Numbered from the stretch's first letter, positions 49,701 to 58,477 are shown. The stretch is 64,000 nucleotides of DNA from an uncultured Marinobacter sp. (GCF_947259545.1 NZ_CAMYMK010000010.1:1-64000); one strand, 5' to 3'. Made by a program: numbers and translations. The notes: generated from the letters alone by a model not told the origin.

Positions 49701-50798
49701 CTTGGTTATGTGATTGAGCCGGTCAACGTCATCCTGACGGATCTTGGCTCGGGCTATGAGTGGGTTGCCGTGTTCGGTAACGGGCTGGATGCCCCCAGTG
49801 GTCGAACCGGGCTGTTCATTCTTCGGCTGGAAGGCGGGCTGGACGGAACCTGGACTGAGAACAGTGATTACTGGTTTATCGAGGTGGACAGTGGCCCTGC
49901 CGGTGGCATGAATTCAGATGTCCGGCTGATCGACCTGGATGCAGACAATCTGGTGGACCGCATTTATACCAGTGACCTGGACGGACGCATCTGGGCCTTT
50001 GCCTATGACGCCGACAGTGATGAGTGGGCCAGTGCCTACAGTGGAACTGGTGCAAACGCCGGGCCTGAGCCGCTGTTCACTGCTCCGGATGGCCAGCCGA
50101 TCACCTCGGCGCCGATGGTGGTGCGCAATCCCCTGGTAGAGACTGACAATCAGACCGAACCGAATCTTCTCGTGCTGTTTGGAACCGGCCAGTACCTGAA
50201 CCAGGGAGACGTGGTAAACACGACGCCGACCCAGTCTTTTTATGGCATCTGGGATTCCGGGGAGTCAGGGCTCGATAGGGACGGCGGGTTATTACTGGAA
50301 CGTGATATCACAGAGTCGACCACGGAAGAGGGTGTGATTCGCAATCTCAGTAATGATGAGATTACATGGGGGAGTAAAACCAAACCCTACATGGGCTGGT
50401 ACATTGATTTCGATACCATCTCCGGGGAGCGGGTCATCATGGTTCCCCAGGTGCGTGGAAATACGATTCTGTTCAATACCACAATTCCGCCCACCAACGA
50501 GTGCTCATCCAATGGAGGCAGCTTCCGTATGTTTGTGGACCTCGACGGAACGGATCCGGACCAGCAGGTGTTTGATACCAATGGCGACGGTCAGGTGACG
50601 AACGCCGACACCCTGGTGTCCGGTTTCTATTTCACCGGTGGGGTTCTTTCCATGTCCAGGATACTGGGCAACGTGATGTTCGATAACACCGCCGGTGGTG
50701 TGGGTGAGCTTCAGGACTTTACCAATGAGAATATCGTTGAGTTTGGAGACAAGACTCTGCGCGGGCGTCTGGGGTGGAGAGAATTGATTTCAAATTGA
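46758..50798 (+). CDS. pilY1: PilY1-like type IV pilus tip protein, cluster 2 (long form)
   Basis: 1346 aa, about 350 longer than the cluster 1 protein, mainly in the N-terminal half. A signal peptide (cut near GYA/ST) is followed by an A-domain-like start whose metal motif is degenerate: DDSRL at 51-55 instead of DxSxS. The C-terminal half has the classic PilY1 propeller (YLRGDRSKEAPLGQFR, YVGANDGMLHAFEATRD). Calcium-loop-like stretches lie near 1059 (DLDADNLVD) and 1273 (DTNGDGQVTNAD). It is the last gene of cluster 2 and ends at a terminator shared with pilR. Confidence 0.92.
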   Translation: MNNRLSVFARNVFLAFCLVLPASGYASTGGLAQTPLFISPGTQHNVMFVMDDSRLMDLELLLDGAAFGRVDDETLTTWFGQLLEGSGIDFLGLSSSLIGGANYGYLFETFLAPESGGVRRYNGQRLNEDHQVVPPIKAFGFMRSSAYNPQYYDPAIDYTPWSQDGVYADAELGNPLLDPNYPMTFDDATTTAGGELISGFTDLIEDAFCASFDSWLLNPLGLPKPDYCLENYPLAETRILPFAFSGNLAQQLKIATDTGASVNRVISEGLDGSLSLSDATEMGLGCTAEQLSANFQDLAGDLVQDVYYQCIAFTPATYYVPVSEGSYELWFLPQTYDCASPNPEHYRELVERWSLEGSLTFKRADGTTPFDGALAPDGRCLERVRVNDEDRSYNPGTDYQRTFVEELQNFSNWFQYHRSRHQSVRYGLGESLQSISGVRADLLTANDRSTDAVMLDTGDRTSGGDFEALQEKVFHAYDDVPATNEAPLRGALDYAGTQYQRTGVDAPIQYECQRNYTLMYTDGFATDYEAHPTSLADIAENYYSTNLRTDLPRGQVRIPGQCLDNDPYPGLDCNSNLHMNTYGVLLGSKGSVYGQLIDGTLYDSVDDVHASAPDWPDVNDATDADISIFQIDDLYRATVNGKGEIYNARLPTDITDGLNRALEDIDNQSGAAAAVTFSSATVESDSLIFSAIFNSRRWSGQLSARALNSSNGRLVKNAAGSYIGDVVWEAGARLDSRNLSANAREIITYNSVTGQGVPFQWSNLNTTQRADLLAGTDSLDATAAESLAIDRLTYLRGDRSKEAPLGQFRVRDSRLGDIVHSAPVYVAEPRMGWPDKFPYGAEGARYSDFRYSDTVSGRTPVVYVGANDGMLHAFEATRDATGGDELFAYVPDLVFNDSSGKGLNYLTDPGYLHRYYVDLTPTVVDAYIDVGDGTGDGWRSLLIGGLRAGGRGLFALDITSPDSVGETSAGDLALWEFVNDDLGYVIEPVNVILTDLGSGYEWVAVFGNGLDAPSGRTGLFILRLEGGLDGTWTENSDYWFIEVDSGPAGGMNSDVRLIDLDADNLVDRIYTSDLDGRIWAFAYDADSDEWASAYSGTGANAGPEPLFTAPDGQPITSAPMVVRNPLVETDNQTEPNLLVLFGTGQYLNQGDVVNTTPTQSFYGIWDSGESGLDRDGGLLLERDITESTTEEGVIRNLSNDEITWGSKTKPYMGWYIDFDTISGERVIMVPQVRGNTILFNTTIPPTNECSSNGGSFRMFVDLDGTDPDQQVFDTNGDGQVTNADTLVSGFYFTGGVLSMSRILGNVMFDNTAGGVGELQDFTNENIVEFGDKTLRGRLGWRELISN

Positions 50799-50814
50799 TA
50801 GCAGATGGATGAAC

Positions 50815-50851
50815 AAAAAAGGGGCAGCCGTTCACCGGCTACCCCTTTTTT
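50815..50851. terminator. bidirectional terminator between pilY1 (cluster 2) and pilR
   Basis: AAAAAAGGGG pairs with CCCCTTTTTT, and AGCCG with CGGCT inside, around a short loop with one internal mismatch. Both convergent genes end within 20 bp of it. Confidence 0.9.
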
Positions 50852-50861
50852 GCTATGTCGA

Positions 50862-52292
50862 CTATTCCATCCCCAGCTTCTTCAATCGATACCGCAACGC
50901 CCGAAAACTGATCCCCAGCCGCTTGGCCGCCGCAGTCTTGTTCCAGCGGGTGGCCTCCAGTGCCTTTTCGATGGCCTGCTTCTCGATCGTTTCTAGGTAA
51001 CCCTCAAGGTCTATTTCACCGTCGGGCACATCGGCCTGTTCAGCATTGCGGGTGATTTCACGGGTTGCCGCGCCACCCAGTCCGGGGGGCGTGGGGGCAT
51101 TGCCCAGATGAAGGTCGGAGGCGCCAATCTGGTCGTTATCGCACAGGGTAAAGGCCCGCTCCAGAATATTTTCCAGCTCACGAACGTTACCGGGAAACTC
51201 ATAATCCTTCAGGCGTTCGATGGCATCAGGCGTCAGGGTTGCGGGCTCACATTCATATTCACGGGCAATGCGTTCCAGGATATGGTTGGCGAGCAGGGCA
51301 ATATCATCAGGCCGATCCCGCAGCGGTGGTACGGCCAGCTCAATGACGTTAATGCGGTAGAACAGATCCTGGCGGAATGCCCCCTCCTGCACCAGTTCCG
51401 GCAGGTTTTTGTGTGTTGCGCTGAGCACGCGGATGTCCACGGGGACTTCCTTTGTGTCTCCTACCGGCCTGACCGCCTTTTCCTGGATCGCCCTGAGCAG
51501 TTTGACTTGCATGGGCAAGGGCAGGTCAGCTACCTCGTCCAGGAACAGGGTGCCGCCATCGGCTGTGCGGAACAGGCCGTCCTTGTTGTCGACCGCGCCG
51601 GTAAAACTGCCTTTCTTGTGACCGAAGAACTCGCTTTCCATTAACTCGGAAGGAATGGCGCCACAGTTCACGGCGATGAAGGGACCGTCCCGTCGCGGGC
51701 CCTGCAAATGGATCATCCGGGCAACCAGTTCCTTACCGCTGCCGGATTCACCGCTGATAAAGACCGGTGCCTGGCTTCTGGCCAGCTTTCGGACCTGATT
51801 GCGCAGCCGTTTGATTTCAGCGGACTTGCCCAGAAGCAGCCCGGGTTCGTCCGGGGCGATCTCCAGTTCCGGCTTGGGTTCGGAGAGTTTGAGAGCACTG
51901 TTGACCAGTTCCCGCAGGCGTGGGAGTTCCACGGGCTTGGACACAAAATCGAAGGCGCCGGCTTTCAGGGATTCAATGGCCGTGTCCATGTTGCCGTAGG
52001 CGGTGATCACGGCGACCGGCGTACAGGGGGTATGCTGTTGAATCCAGTGCACCAGATCAATGCCGTTACCATCCGGCAGGTTCATGTCGGTCAGGCAGAG
52101 GTGGGGGCGGTGTGCTTCCAGGAGCTTTTTGGCACTGGTAATGTCTGGCGCGGTCAGGGTGTTGATGCCCATGCGGGTCAGGGTGATGTCCAGAAGATCC
52201 CGGATGTCCGGTTCGTCGTCTACGATCAGCGCGGTGTGAGTGGTCATTGTGTGGTTTTGGTTACCTGTCGTTTTGCTTTCGTCCACCGTCAT
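50862..52292 (-). CDS. pilR: sigma-54-dependent response regulator PilR
   Basis: NtrC-type activator of pilin transcription. The 476-aa protein has a receiver domain with phospho-acceptor Asp69 (LTDMN), an AAA+ domain with Walker A GESGSGKE at 181-188 and the sigma-54 contact loop GSFTGA at 228-233 (Ser for the usual Ala), and a Fis-type helix-turn-helix at the C-terminus (NKTAAAKRLGISFRALRYRLKKL). The start overlaps the pilS stop as TAATG; an internal ATG gives MTTHTALIVDDE. Placement beside minor pilin genes matches Pseudomonas. Confidence 0.95.
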   Translation of the reverse strand: MTVDESKTTGNQNHTMTTHTALIVDDEPDIRDLLDITLTRMGINTLTAPDITSAKKLLEAHRPHLCLTDMNLPDGNGIDLVHWIQQHTPCTPVAVITAYGNMDTAIESLKAGAFDFVSKPVELPRLRELVNSALKLSEPKPELEIAPDEPGLLLGKSAEIKRLRNQVRKLARSQAPVFISGESGSGKELVARMIHLQGPRRDGPFIAVNCGAIPSELMESEFFGHKKGSFTGAVDNKDGLFRTADGGTLFLDEVADLPLPMQVKLLRAIQEKAVRPVGDTKEVPVDIRVLSATHKNLPELVQEGAFRQDLFYRINVIELAVPPLRDRPDDIALLANHILERIAREYECEPATLTPDAIERLKDYEFPGNVRELENILERAFTLCDNDQIGASDLHLGNAPTPPGLGGAATREITRNAEQADVPDGEIDLEGYLETIEKQAIEKALEATRWNKTAAAKRLGISFRALRYRLKKLGME

Positions 52293-53968
52293 TAAATCAT
52301 TCGCCCCGGGTGGGCGAAGGTTATCCGAAAACAGCAGCCGGGTTTATCGTCTTCCACCAGGGAGAGATGGGCTTGATTAGCCTCGCACAGTTCCCGGGCC
52401 AGATAAAGCCCGAGCCCGGTGCCGCTTTTATCGGTTGTGAAAAACGGCTCAAAAACCGAAGACTGTTGTTCCGGTGGTATACCCGGGCCGAAGTCCCGAA
52501 CATCCAGATAGGCACGCTCCCCATCAGCGCTGGGGCCACCATGAAGTTCGATCGTCCGTTTACCGGTTTGTTGTTCACTATAGCGCAACCCATTATCGCA
52601 AAGGTTGACCAGAACCTGCTCAATCTGACTTTTATCAAACCTGGCTGGCGGAATGGTTGCGTCCAGGTTGAGCTTTATCTCGGTGGGTGGCTGGTGTTCG
52701 TTGTCCTGTGTTTGCAGGTATTCGTCCCTGAACTCACGCAGCCATACAGCCACATCCAGCAGTTCACTGCTGGCAACGCGGCGGCGAGACAGGTCCAGCA
52801 CGTTCTCGATGATGCCGTTGACCCGTCTGGAATGGCGCCGGATGATGTCGAGCATCTGTTGATCGCTCTTATCCAGGTGGTGTGATTCTTCCATCAATTG
52901 CGCCGCGTGGCTGATGGCGCCCAATGGATTGCGGATTTCATGGGCGATGCCGGCGGTTAACCGGCCCAGCGACGCCAGTTTCATTTGTTGTGCCTGCTGG
53001 GTGACCTTGCTCATGTCATCGATAAACACGAGGATATGATCGCCACGCTCCTGGTCCAGCTGGGTGAAATTGACCTGCAGCAGCGGCGATGTCGGTGATG
53101 CCTGGAAAGGTTCGGTCTTGCGGGAAGGATCCTTGAGCCAGTCCTCCAGACCGAGGCGAAGTTGCTGGGGCAGATGACGTGCCCGGTTGCCATCGTCAGG
53201 CTTTTCGGTCGGTGCGCCAAACAGCAGCTCTTCTGCCGCGGCATTGGCCAGACGAATCTCACCAAAACGATCTAGCACCAGTATCCCGGTGCGCATGCGC
53301 TGGATGATCTGGCGGTTGATCTGTTCCAGTTCCTCAATGCTGCGGGCCCTGGAGGTGGCGAGGGCTTCGCTGCGCACCATGCGTCTGGAGATATTCTGGA
53401 GTATGAACGCGGCGGCAAAGTAGAGAATGCCCAGGGACCCGGCTCGTACAATGTCGTCTCCGGATTCGTCCCATGCCAGCACTGCCCAGCTGGAAATGCC
53501 GAGCGAGCAGATAGCGGCCAGGGCGGCGTAGAAGGTACCCATGCGACTGGGCGTCAGGATGTTGCCTGCCGCAACGGATACGATGACCAGGTTCGCAAGC
53601 CCATTGGTGATGCCGGTACTGGTCAGCAGCAGCCCGTGCATGAGGAGAATGTCCAGCAGAACCGAGAGCGTGATGTGCCGCTGGTTGGGCTGCATGCCCG
53701 CCAACAGGATCAGGGCAATAAAACCATTCAGCGCAAAGTAGCTGACGACCCCAGCCTGGTAATAATCCAGCATCCGGAAGCGGGTGTCGAAGTTCACCGG
53801 ATCCACAAACAGCAATGCCAACAGCATCAGGCTGATGACCACGCGATAATGATTGTAGATGCGGAACAGCTTGGCCCGCTGAGTGATGGGGGGGCTCTCT
53901 GGCCAGCTTTGGTCGAGCCTGGTTGCCGTTTTTACCATAATTGGTTGGGGTTCCCGGGAGAATTCCAT
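52292..53968 (-). CDS. pilS: sensor histidine kinase PilS
   Basis: Membrane sensor partner of PilR; in Pseudomonas PilS responds to the major pilin level. The 558-aa protein has about six transmembrane helices in residues 45-190, a PAS-like segment (MRTGILVLDRFGEIRLANAAAEELLF), the phospho-acceptor His343 in IAHEIRNPLGAISHA, and an ATPase domain (N-box NLCDNGLRYS, G-box GTGLGLYLAREL). The start MEFSREP is uncertain; an internal Met 10 codons later is possible. Divergent from nadE. Confidence 0.93.
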   Translation of the reverse strand: MEFSREPQPIMVKTATRLDQSWPESPPITQRAKLFRIYNHYRVVISLMLLALLFVDPVNFDTRFRMLDYYQAGVVSYFALNGFIALILLAGMQPNQRHITLSVLLDILLMHGLLLTSTGITNGLANLVIVSVAAGNILTPSRMGTFYAALAAICSLGISSWAVLAWDESGDDIVRAGSLGILYFAAAFILQNISRRMVRSEALATSRARSIEELEQINRQIIQRMRTGILVLDRFGEIRLANAAAEELLFGAPTEKPDDGNRARHLPQQLRLGLEDWLKDPSRKTEPFQASPTSPLLQVNFTQLDQERGDHILVFIDDMSKVTQQAQQMKLASLGRLTAGIAHEIRNPLGAISHAAQLMEESHHLDKSDQQMLDIIRRHSRRVNGIIENVLDLSRRRVASSELLDVAVWLREFRDEYLQTQDNEHQPPTEIKLNLDATIPPARFDKSQIEQVLVNLCDNGLRYSEQQTGKRTIELHGGPSADGERAYLDVRDFGPGIPPEQQSSVFEPFFTTDKSGTGLGLYLARELCEANQAHLSLVEDDKPGCCFRITFAHPGRMI

Positions 53969-53981
53969 TGCCTTGAAGGGT

Positions 53982-53987
53982 TATAAT
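53982..53987 (+). promoter_or_regulatory. -10 box for nadE
   Basis: A perfect TATAAT stands 38 bp before the nadE start, without a clear -35. On the other strand the overlapping TATTAT could serve pilSR, so the two divergent promoters may share bases. Confidence 0.4.
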
Positions 53988-54024
53988 AGCCTTTTAACGG
54001 CAATAAGTTACAGGAGCTGTCTTT

Positions 54025-55689
54025 ATGTCCGTCTCACAGCAACCGTCCTCTGCTGGCACGGCAACACGAAAACTGTGTGTGGTTATGGCGCAACTGGATT
54101 TCCTGGTGGGGGATATCCAGGGCAACACTCAGGCGGTAATTGAGGCGGCTCGGAAAGCGCACGATGAACATGGCGCCGACATTGTGGTGTTTCCGGAGTT
54201 GTGCCTGACGGGGTATCCGCCGGAGGACCTGTTGTTGCGACCAAGCCTGGAGGTGCGGATTAATGAGGCGCTGGAGGCCCTCTGTGGAGCCAATCTGGAG
54301 CCGGCGATCGTTATTGGGGCTCCTGTCCGGCAGGGTGGTCTGCTATACAATTCGGCGGTGGTTATTGAAGGCGGTGAACTCTCCGGACGCTATTTCAAGC
54401 GGTTCCCGCCGAATTACCAGGTATTCGATGAAAAGCGGTATTTTGCCGAAGGGCGCGAAACACTGGTGATGCCCATCCGTGGGGTACAGGTAGGTATCAC
54501 CGTGTGCGAGGACCTCTGGAGTGACGGTCCGGTGGAGGACGCGGCTGCTGCAGGAGCACAATTGATCCTGAACCTGAATGCCTCTCCCTACGATATCGAC
54601 AAACAGGCCTCCCGCAAGGCGCTGTTGGAGCGCAAGTCCCGGCAAAACCGGGTGAGCATCGTGTACGTGAATCTGGTTGGTGGCCAGGACGAACTGATCT
54701 TCGATGGCGGCTCTATGGTGTTCGATCATTCCGGACGGCTGGATGTCGAAGCACCACAGTTCGTTGAAGGGCTGTTTCCGGTGGAATTCCTGTGTGAGCA
54801 TCCGTGCCAGCCGGTATCCCAGCCTCTGCCCAAAGAACCCTCGCTGGAGGAGAACGTTTATAACGCTCTGGTACTCGGGGTGCGGGATTACGTCAACAAA
54901 AATGGCTTTAAATCTGTTGTTCTCGGGTTGTCCGGTGGCATTGATTCGGCGGTGACCCTTGCCGTGGCCTCAGATGCCCTGGGGCCTGAGCGGGTGAGGG
55001 CGGTGATGATGCCGTTTCGCTACACCTCGGGCATGAGTCTGGAAGACGCCGAAGCGGAAGCGGTTGCCCTGGGGGTACAGTACGACGTGTTCTCCATTGA
55101 GCCCATGTACGATGCGTTCATGGCGAGTCTGGAGAAGCCGTTTGAGGGCACGACACCGGACACCACCGAAGAGAATCTTCAGGCGCGGTTGCGGGGAGTA
55201 TTGCTGATGTCCCTGTCCAACAAGTTCGGATCCCTGGTGCTGACCACCGGGAACAAGAGTGAGATGGCCGTTGGTTACTCCACCCTGTATGGCGATATGG
55301 CCGGTGGTTTCGATGTGTTGAAGGATGTGCCCAAGACCTTGGTGTTCCGGCTCGCCAAGTATCGCAACACGCTATCGTCGGTTATTCCGGAACGTGTCAT
55401 TACACGTCCGCCATCGGCTGAACTGGCGCCGGACCAGAAGGATGAGGACAGCCTGCCGGGCTACGACGTGCTGGATCAGATCCTGAATCTGTACGTTGAA
55501 CGGGATTTCAGCGCGGATGCAATTGTGGCCGAGGGATTTGACCGCGCCGATGTGGAGCGGGTTATTCGCCTGGTGGATATCAACGAATACAAGCGGCGCC
55601 AGGCGCCTATAGGCGTGCGCATCACCGAGCGAGGTTTCGGCAAGGATCGTCGCTATCCGATTACCAACGGATGGCGTATCGGGAAATAG
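54025..55689 (+). CDS. nadE: glutamine-dependent NAD+ synthetase
   Basis: Amidates nicotinic acid adenine dinucleotide to NAD+ with glutamine as nitrogen source. The 554-aa protein is a fusion of an N-terminal nitrilase-type glutaminase (catalytic Glu58, Lys125, Cys161) and a C-terminal synthetase with the PP-loop SGGIDS at 303-308. AGGAG lies 8 nt before the start. The two-domain form does not need free ammonia, unlike the short Escherichia coli enzyme. Confidence 0.97.
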   Translation: MSVSQQPSSAGTATRKLCVVMAQLDFLVGDIQGNTQAVIEAARKAHDEHGADIVVFPELCLTGYPPEDLLLRPSLEVRINEALEALCGANLEPAIVIGAPVRQGGLLYNSAVVIEGGELSGRYFKRFPPNYQVFDEKRYFAEGRETLVMPIRGVQVGITVCEDLWSDGPVEDAAAAGAQLILNLNASPYDIDKQASRKALLERKSRQNRVSIVYVNLVGGQDELIFDGGSMVFDHSGRLDVEAPQFVEGLFPVEFLCEHPCQPVSQPLPKEPSLEENVYNALVLGVRDYVNKNGFKSVVLGLSGGIDSAVTLAVASDALGPERVRAVMMPFRYTSGMSLEDAEAEAVALGVQYDVFSIEPMYDAFMASLEKPFEGTTPDTTEENLQARLRGVLLMSLSNKFGSLVLTTGNKSEMAVGYSTLYGDMAGGFDVLKDVPKTLVFRLAKYRNTLSSVIPERVITRPPSAELAPDQKDEDSLPGYDVLDQILNLYVERDFSADAIVAEGFDRADVERVIRLVDINEYKRRQAPIGVRITERGFGKDRRYPITNGWRIGK

Positions 55690-55717
55690 GGGCGAGCGCC
55701 CCCGTTTCCCTGCGGGG

Positions 55718-56551
55718 TTACTCGTCGCCCATCAGGCCGAAGGTGACCACGCTTGAGAGGGAGCGGTTCTCCCGCTTCAGCAAGTCGGGGGCAAACTCAC
55801 CATTGTCATCGAACGCATTGCTGTTGGGGTAGTTTTTCGACAGCAGCGCAATGGCATCGTCGGCGGCCTTGTTGAGATCCATAAAACGGAAGGTTTCAGC
55901 CAGGATCACCAGCGCTTCCTCCACGGACGGTGACGTAGAGAAGTTGTCAACCACGAATCGGGCCCGGTTGTTGGCGGCGACATAGGCTTCGCGCTTGATG
56001 TAGTAGCGCGCAGCATGAATTTCCAGTTCGGCCATACGATTGCGGATGGCAATCATGCGCTGTCGCGCGTCCGGCGCGTACTCGCTGTCGGGGTAGCGGT
56101 TAAGCAGGTTGGAAAAATCCCGGAACGCCTGGCGTTGTTCGCCGGGGTCGCGGGCAGCCACGTCAATCGGGAAATAGCGTGCAGCAAGGCCGATGTCCAG
56201 GTTGTAAGACGCCAGGCCCCTCATGTACAACGCATAATCCGCGTGCTCGCTTTGCGGGTTAAGCCGCAGGAAACGGTCGGCGGCTGCCCGCGCACCTTCA
56301 AGATCCAGGTTCTGATAGCGGGCATAGATCAGATCCATCTGGGCCTGCTCGGCATAGCGGCCAAACGGGTAGTAGGTTTCCAGAAAATCGAGATTCTCTT
56401 CGGCTTCGTTGAAATTGCCGGAGTTCATGGCCTGGCGGGCGTTCTCGTAATAGGTTTGTTCCGGCAGTACTTCTTCCTGCTTATTGGAAGCACAGGCACT
56501 GATCAACAGCGCTGCGGTGGTCAGTAGCAATAATCGAACAACTGATCTCAT
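55718..56551 (-). CDS. bamD: outer membrane assembly lipoprotein BamD
   Basis: Essential lipoprotein of the BAM complex that inserts outer membrane beta-barrel proteins. The start is the ATG with complement 56549-56551 (MRSVVRLLLLTTAALLISAC); 27 earlier codons are open but unlikely. Lipobox LISAC gives lipidated Cys20. The 277-aa protein has TPR-like helical repeats (YYENARQAMNSGNFNEAEENL, SEYAPDARQRM). Divergent from rluD, as in many gammaproteobacteria. Confidence 0.96.
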   Translation of the reverse strand: MRSVVRLLLLTTAALLISACASNKQEEVLPEQTYYENARQAMNSGNFNEAEENLDFLETYYPFGRYAEQAQMDLIYARYQNLDLEGARAAADRFLRLNPQSEHADYALYMRGLASYNLDIGLAARYFPIDVAARDPGEQRQAFRDFSNLLNRYPDSEYAPDARQRMIAIRNRMAELEIHAARYYIKREAYVAANNRARFVVDNFSTSPSVEEALVILAETFRFMDLNKAADDAIALLSKNYPNSNAFDDNGEFAPDLLKRENRSLSSVVTFGLMGDE

Positions 56552-56689
56552 GCCGGAATCCCGTATAATGTCTGAAAGCGAATGATCGGCCATTGTAACG
56601 GGGAACCTTTGCCTTGTGCAGTGGCTGGCCAACTAGATTGAAAATTTCTGACTGAAACGTAACACATCACCATCGGCCCCGGGGGCTTA

Positions 56690-57667
56690 ATGTCTGCTGA
56701 AAACCGTATTACCGCTGCTTTTTCCGTTCCGCCGGAGTTGAGTGACCGTCGCCTGGATCAGGCAGCGGCAGAGCTGATGCCCGAGCATTCCCGCTCGCGT
56801 CTGCAGAGTTGGATCAAGAGTGGCGCCCTGACCGTCAACGGTGAAAATCGCAAACCAAGGGACAAGGTGATGCTCGATGATCGTCTGGAGCTGGATGCTG
56901 AACCGGAAGCACAGGTGAGCTGGCAGGCGGAATCGATCACCCTCGACGTGGTCTACGAAGACGAACATTTACTGGTCATCAACAAGCCGGCCGGACTGGT
57001 GGTGCATCCTGCAGCGGGGCATGCGGACGGCACACTGGTTAACGCGTTGCTCCATTACGCGCCGGAAGTGGAAAACCTGCCCAGGGCGGGCATCGTCCAC
57101 CGTCTCGACAAGGATACCTCCGGGATCATGGTGGTGGCACGCAGTCTGATCGCGCACACCTCCCTGGTGGATCAGTTGCAGAGCCGGACCATGGGGCGTG
57201 AATATGAAGCCGTGGTGGTGGGCACGCTGACAGGCGGCGCTACAGTGGATGCCCCGATTGGGCGCCACCCCCGCGAGCGGAAAAAAATGGCGGTCGTGCC
57301 AACCGGCAAACCGGCGGTGACCCATTATCGGCTGGTGGAACGATTCGCGGCCCATACCCATGTTCGCTGCAAGCTGGAAAGCGGTCGTACTCACCAGATT
57401 CGTGTCCACATGGCCCATGTGAAGCATCCGTTGATTGGTGACCCGCTCTATGGTGGTCGGTTACGCCTGCCCAAAGGCACCACAGATGAGTTGCGGGAGG
57501 TGCTGGCGGCGTTTCAGCGTCAGGCGCTTCATGCGCGCCAACTGACCCTGGAGCATCCGGAAACCGGTGAGATCCTCACCTGGGAAGTGCCTTTGCCCGA
57601 GGATATGGAGCATTTGCTGGCGGCACTGCGCCAGCATGTAAAGGATCTGGAGAGCAATGAATTCTGA
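56690..57667 (+). CDS. rluD: 23S rRNA pseudouridine synthase RluD
   Basis: Modifies uridines of helix 69 of 23S rRNA (1911, 1915, 1917 in Escherichia coli numbering). The 325-aa protein has an N-terminal S4 RNA-binding domain (RLDQAAAELMPEHSRSRLQSWI) and the synthase domain with catalytic Asp140 in HRLDKDTSG. It overlaps pgeF by 11 bp; the bamD-rluD-pgeF-clpB order is conserved in the group. Confidence 0.96.
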   Translation: MSAENRITAAFSVPPELSDRRLDQAAAELMPEHSRSRLQSWIKSGALTVNGENRKPRDKVMLDDRLELDAEPEAQVSWQAESITLDVVYEDEHLLVINKPAGLVVHPAAGHADGTLVNALLHYAPEVENLPRAGIVHRLDKDTSGIMVVARSLIAHTSLVDQLQSRTMGREYEAVVVGTLTGGATVDAPIGRHPRERKKMAVVPTGKPAVTHYRLVERFAAHTHVRCKLESGRTHQIRVHMAHVKHPLIGDPLYGGRLRLPKGTTDELREVLAAFQRQALHARQLTLEHPETGEILTWEVPLPEDMEHLLAALRQHVKDLESNEF

Positions 57668-58412
57668 TCGGTCTGTGATTACACCCGACTGGCCTGCCCC
57701 CGAGCGTGTCAGGGCGGTTTCTACTACCCGTCTGGGTGGGGTCAGTCCGGCACCGTGGGATTCCATGAATCTTGGCAATCATGTTGGTGATGATCCGCAG
57801 CATGTGCAGGAAAACCGGCAGCGTCTGGCTGTGATGGCCGGGGTTGACCTGTGCAACGTGGGCTGGCTGGATCAGGTTCATGGAACGGACGTGGTGTCGC
57901 TACCGGTTGCAGGTGTTCCGAAGGCCGATGCCAGCCACACCGGTCAGGCTGGTCATGGCTGCGTGATAATGACCGCTGATTGCCTGCCAGTGCTGCTCTG
58001 CGACGTTTCAGGTACCCGGGTGGGAGCGGCCCACGCTGGGTGGCGTGGTCTGTGTGATGGCGTCCTGGAGGCCCTGGTGAGCGACATGAAGGGTAATCCG
58101 GCAGAGTTGATGGCCTGGTTTGGTCCGGCTATTGGGCCGCGGCAGTTTGAAGTGGGGACTGAAGTGCGGGAGGCTTTCCTGCTGCATGATCCTGCCGCTG
58201 CCGACGCGTTCTCGGAGCAGGGTGCGCGGGCTGGCCATTATATGGCGGATATCTACCTGCTTGCCCGTCAGCGTCTGGCCGCGTCCGGTGTGAGCCAGGT
58301 CTACGGTGGAGACCGTTGCACCGTATCCGAGCCGGAAGCATTCTTTTCCTACCGTCGCGATGGCCAGACAGGGCGTATGGCCAGCATGATCTGGTTATCC
58401 GATAACGCCTGA
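57657..58412 (+). CDS. pgeF: peptidoglycan editing factor / multicopper-like YfiH family (DUF152)
   Basis: 251 aa with the family's metal and active-site motifs: STTRLGGVSPAPW near the start, WLDQVHGTDV, TADCLPVLL and HAGWRGLCDGV. The Escherichia coli relative hydrolyses aberrant UDP-MurNAc-L-Ser peptides; others act on purine nucleosides. ATG 57657 lies inside the rluD end, showing coupling. Confidence 0.94.
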   Translation: MNSDRSVITPDWPAPERVRAVSTTRLGGVSPAPWDSMNLGNHVGDDPQHVQENRQRLAVMAGVDLCNVGWLDQVHGTDVVSLPVAGVPKADASHTGQAGHGCVIMTADCLPVLLCDVSGTRVGAAHAGWRGLCDGVLEALVSDMKGNPAELMAWFGPAIGPRQFEVGTEVREAFLLHDPAAADAFSEQGARAGHYMADIYLLARQRLAASGVSQVYGGDRCTVSEPEAFFSYRRDGQTGRMASMIWLSDNA

Positions 58413-58449
58413 CGCCCGTCAATTTTCTGACAGATTCTGTCTCTCCCCG

Positions 58450-58477
58450 CTTGAAGTCCACCCGGTTGCCCCTACAT
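58450..58477 (+). promoter_or_regulatory. heat-shock (sigma-32) promoter for clpB
   Basis: CTTGAAG (58450-58456), 12-bp spacer, CCCCTACAT (58469-58477), close to the RpoH consensus CTTGAAA / CCCCATnT. It leaves a 73-nt leader before clpB. Confidence 0.75.
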
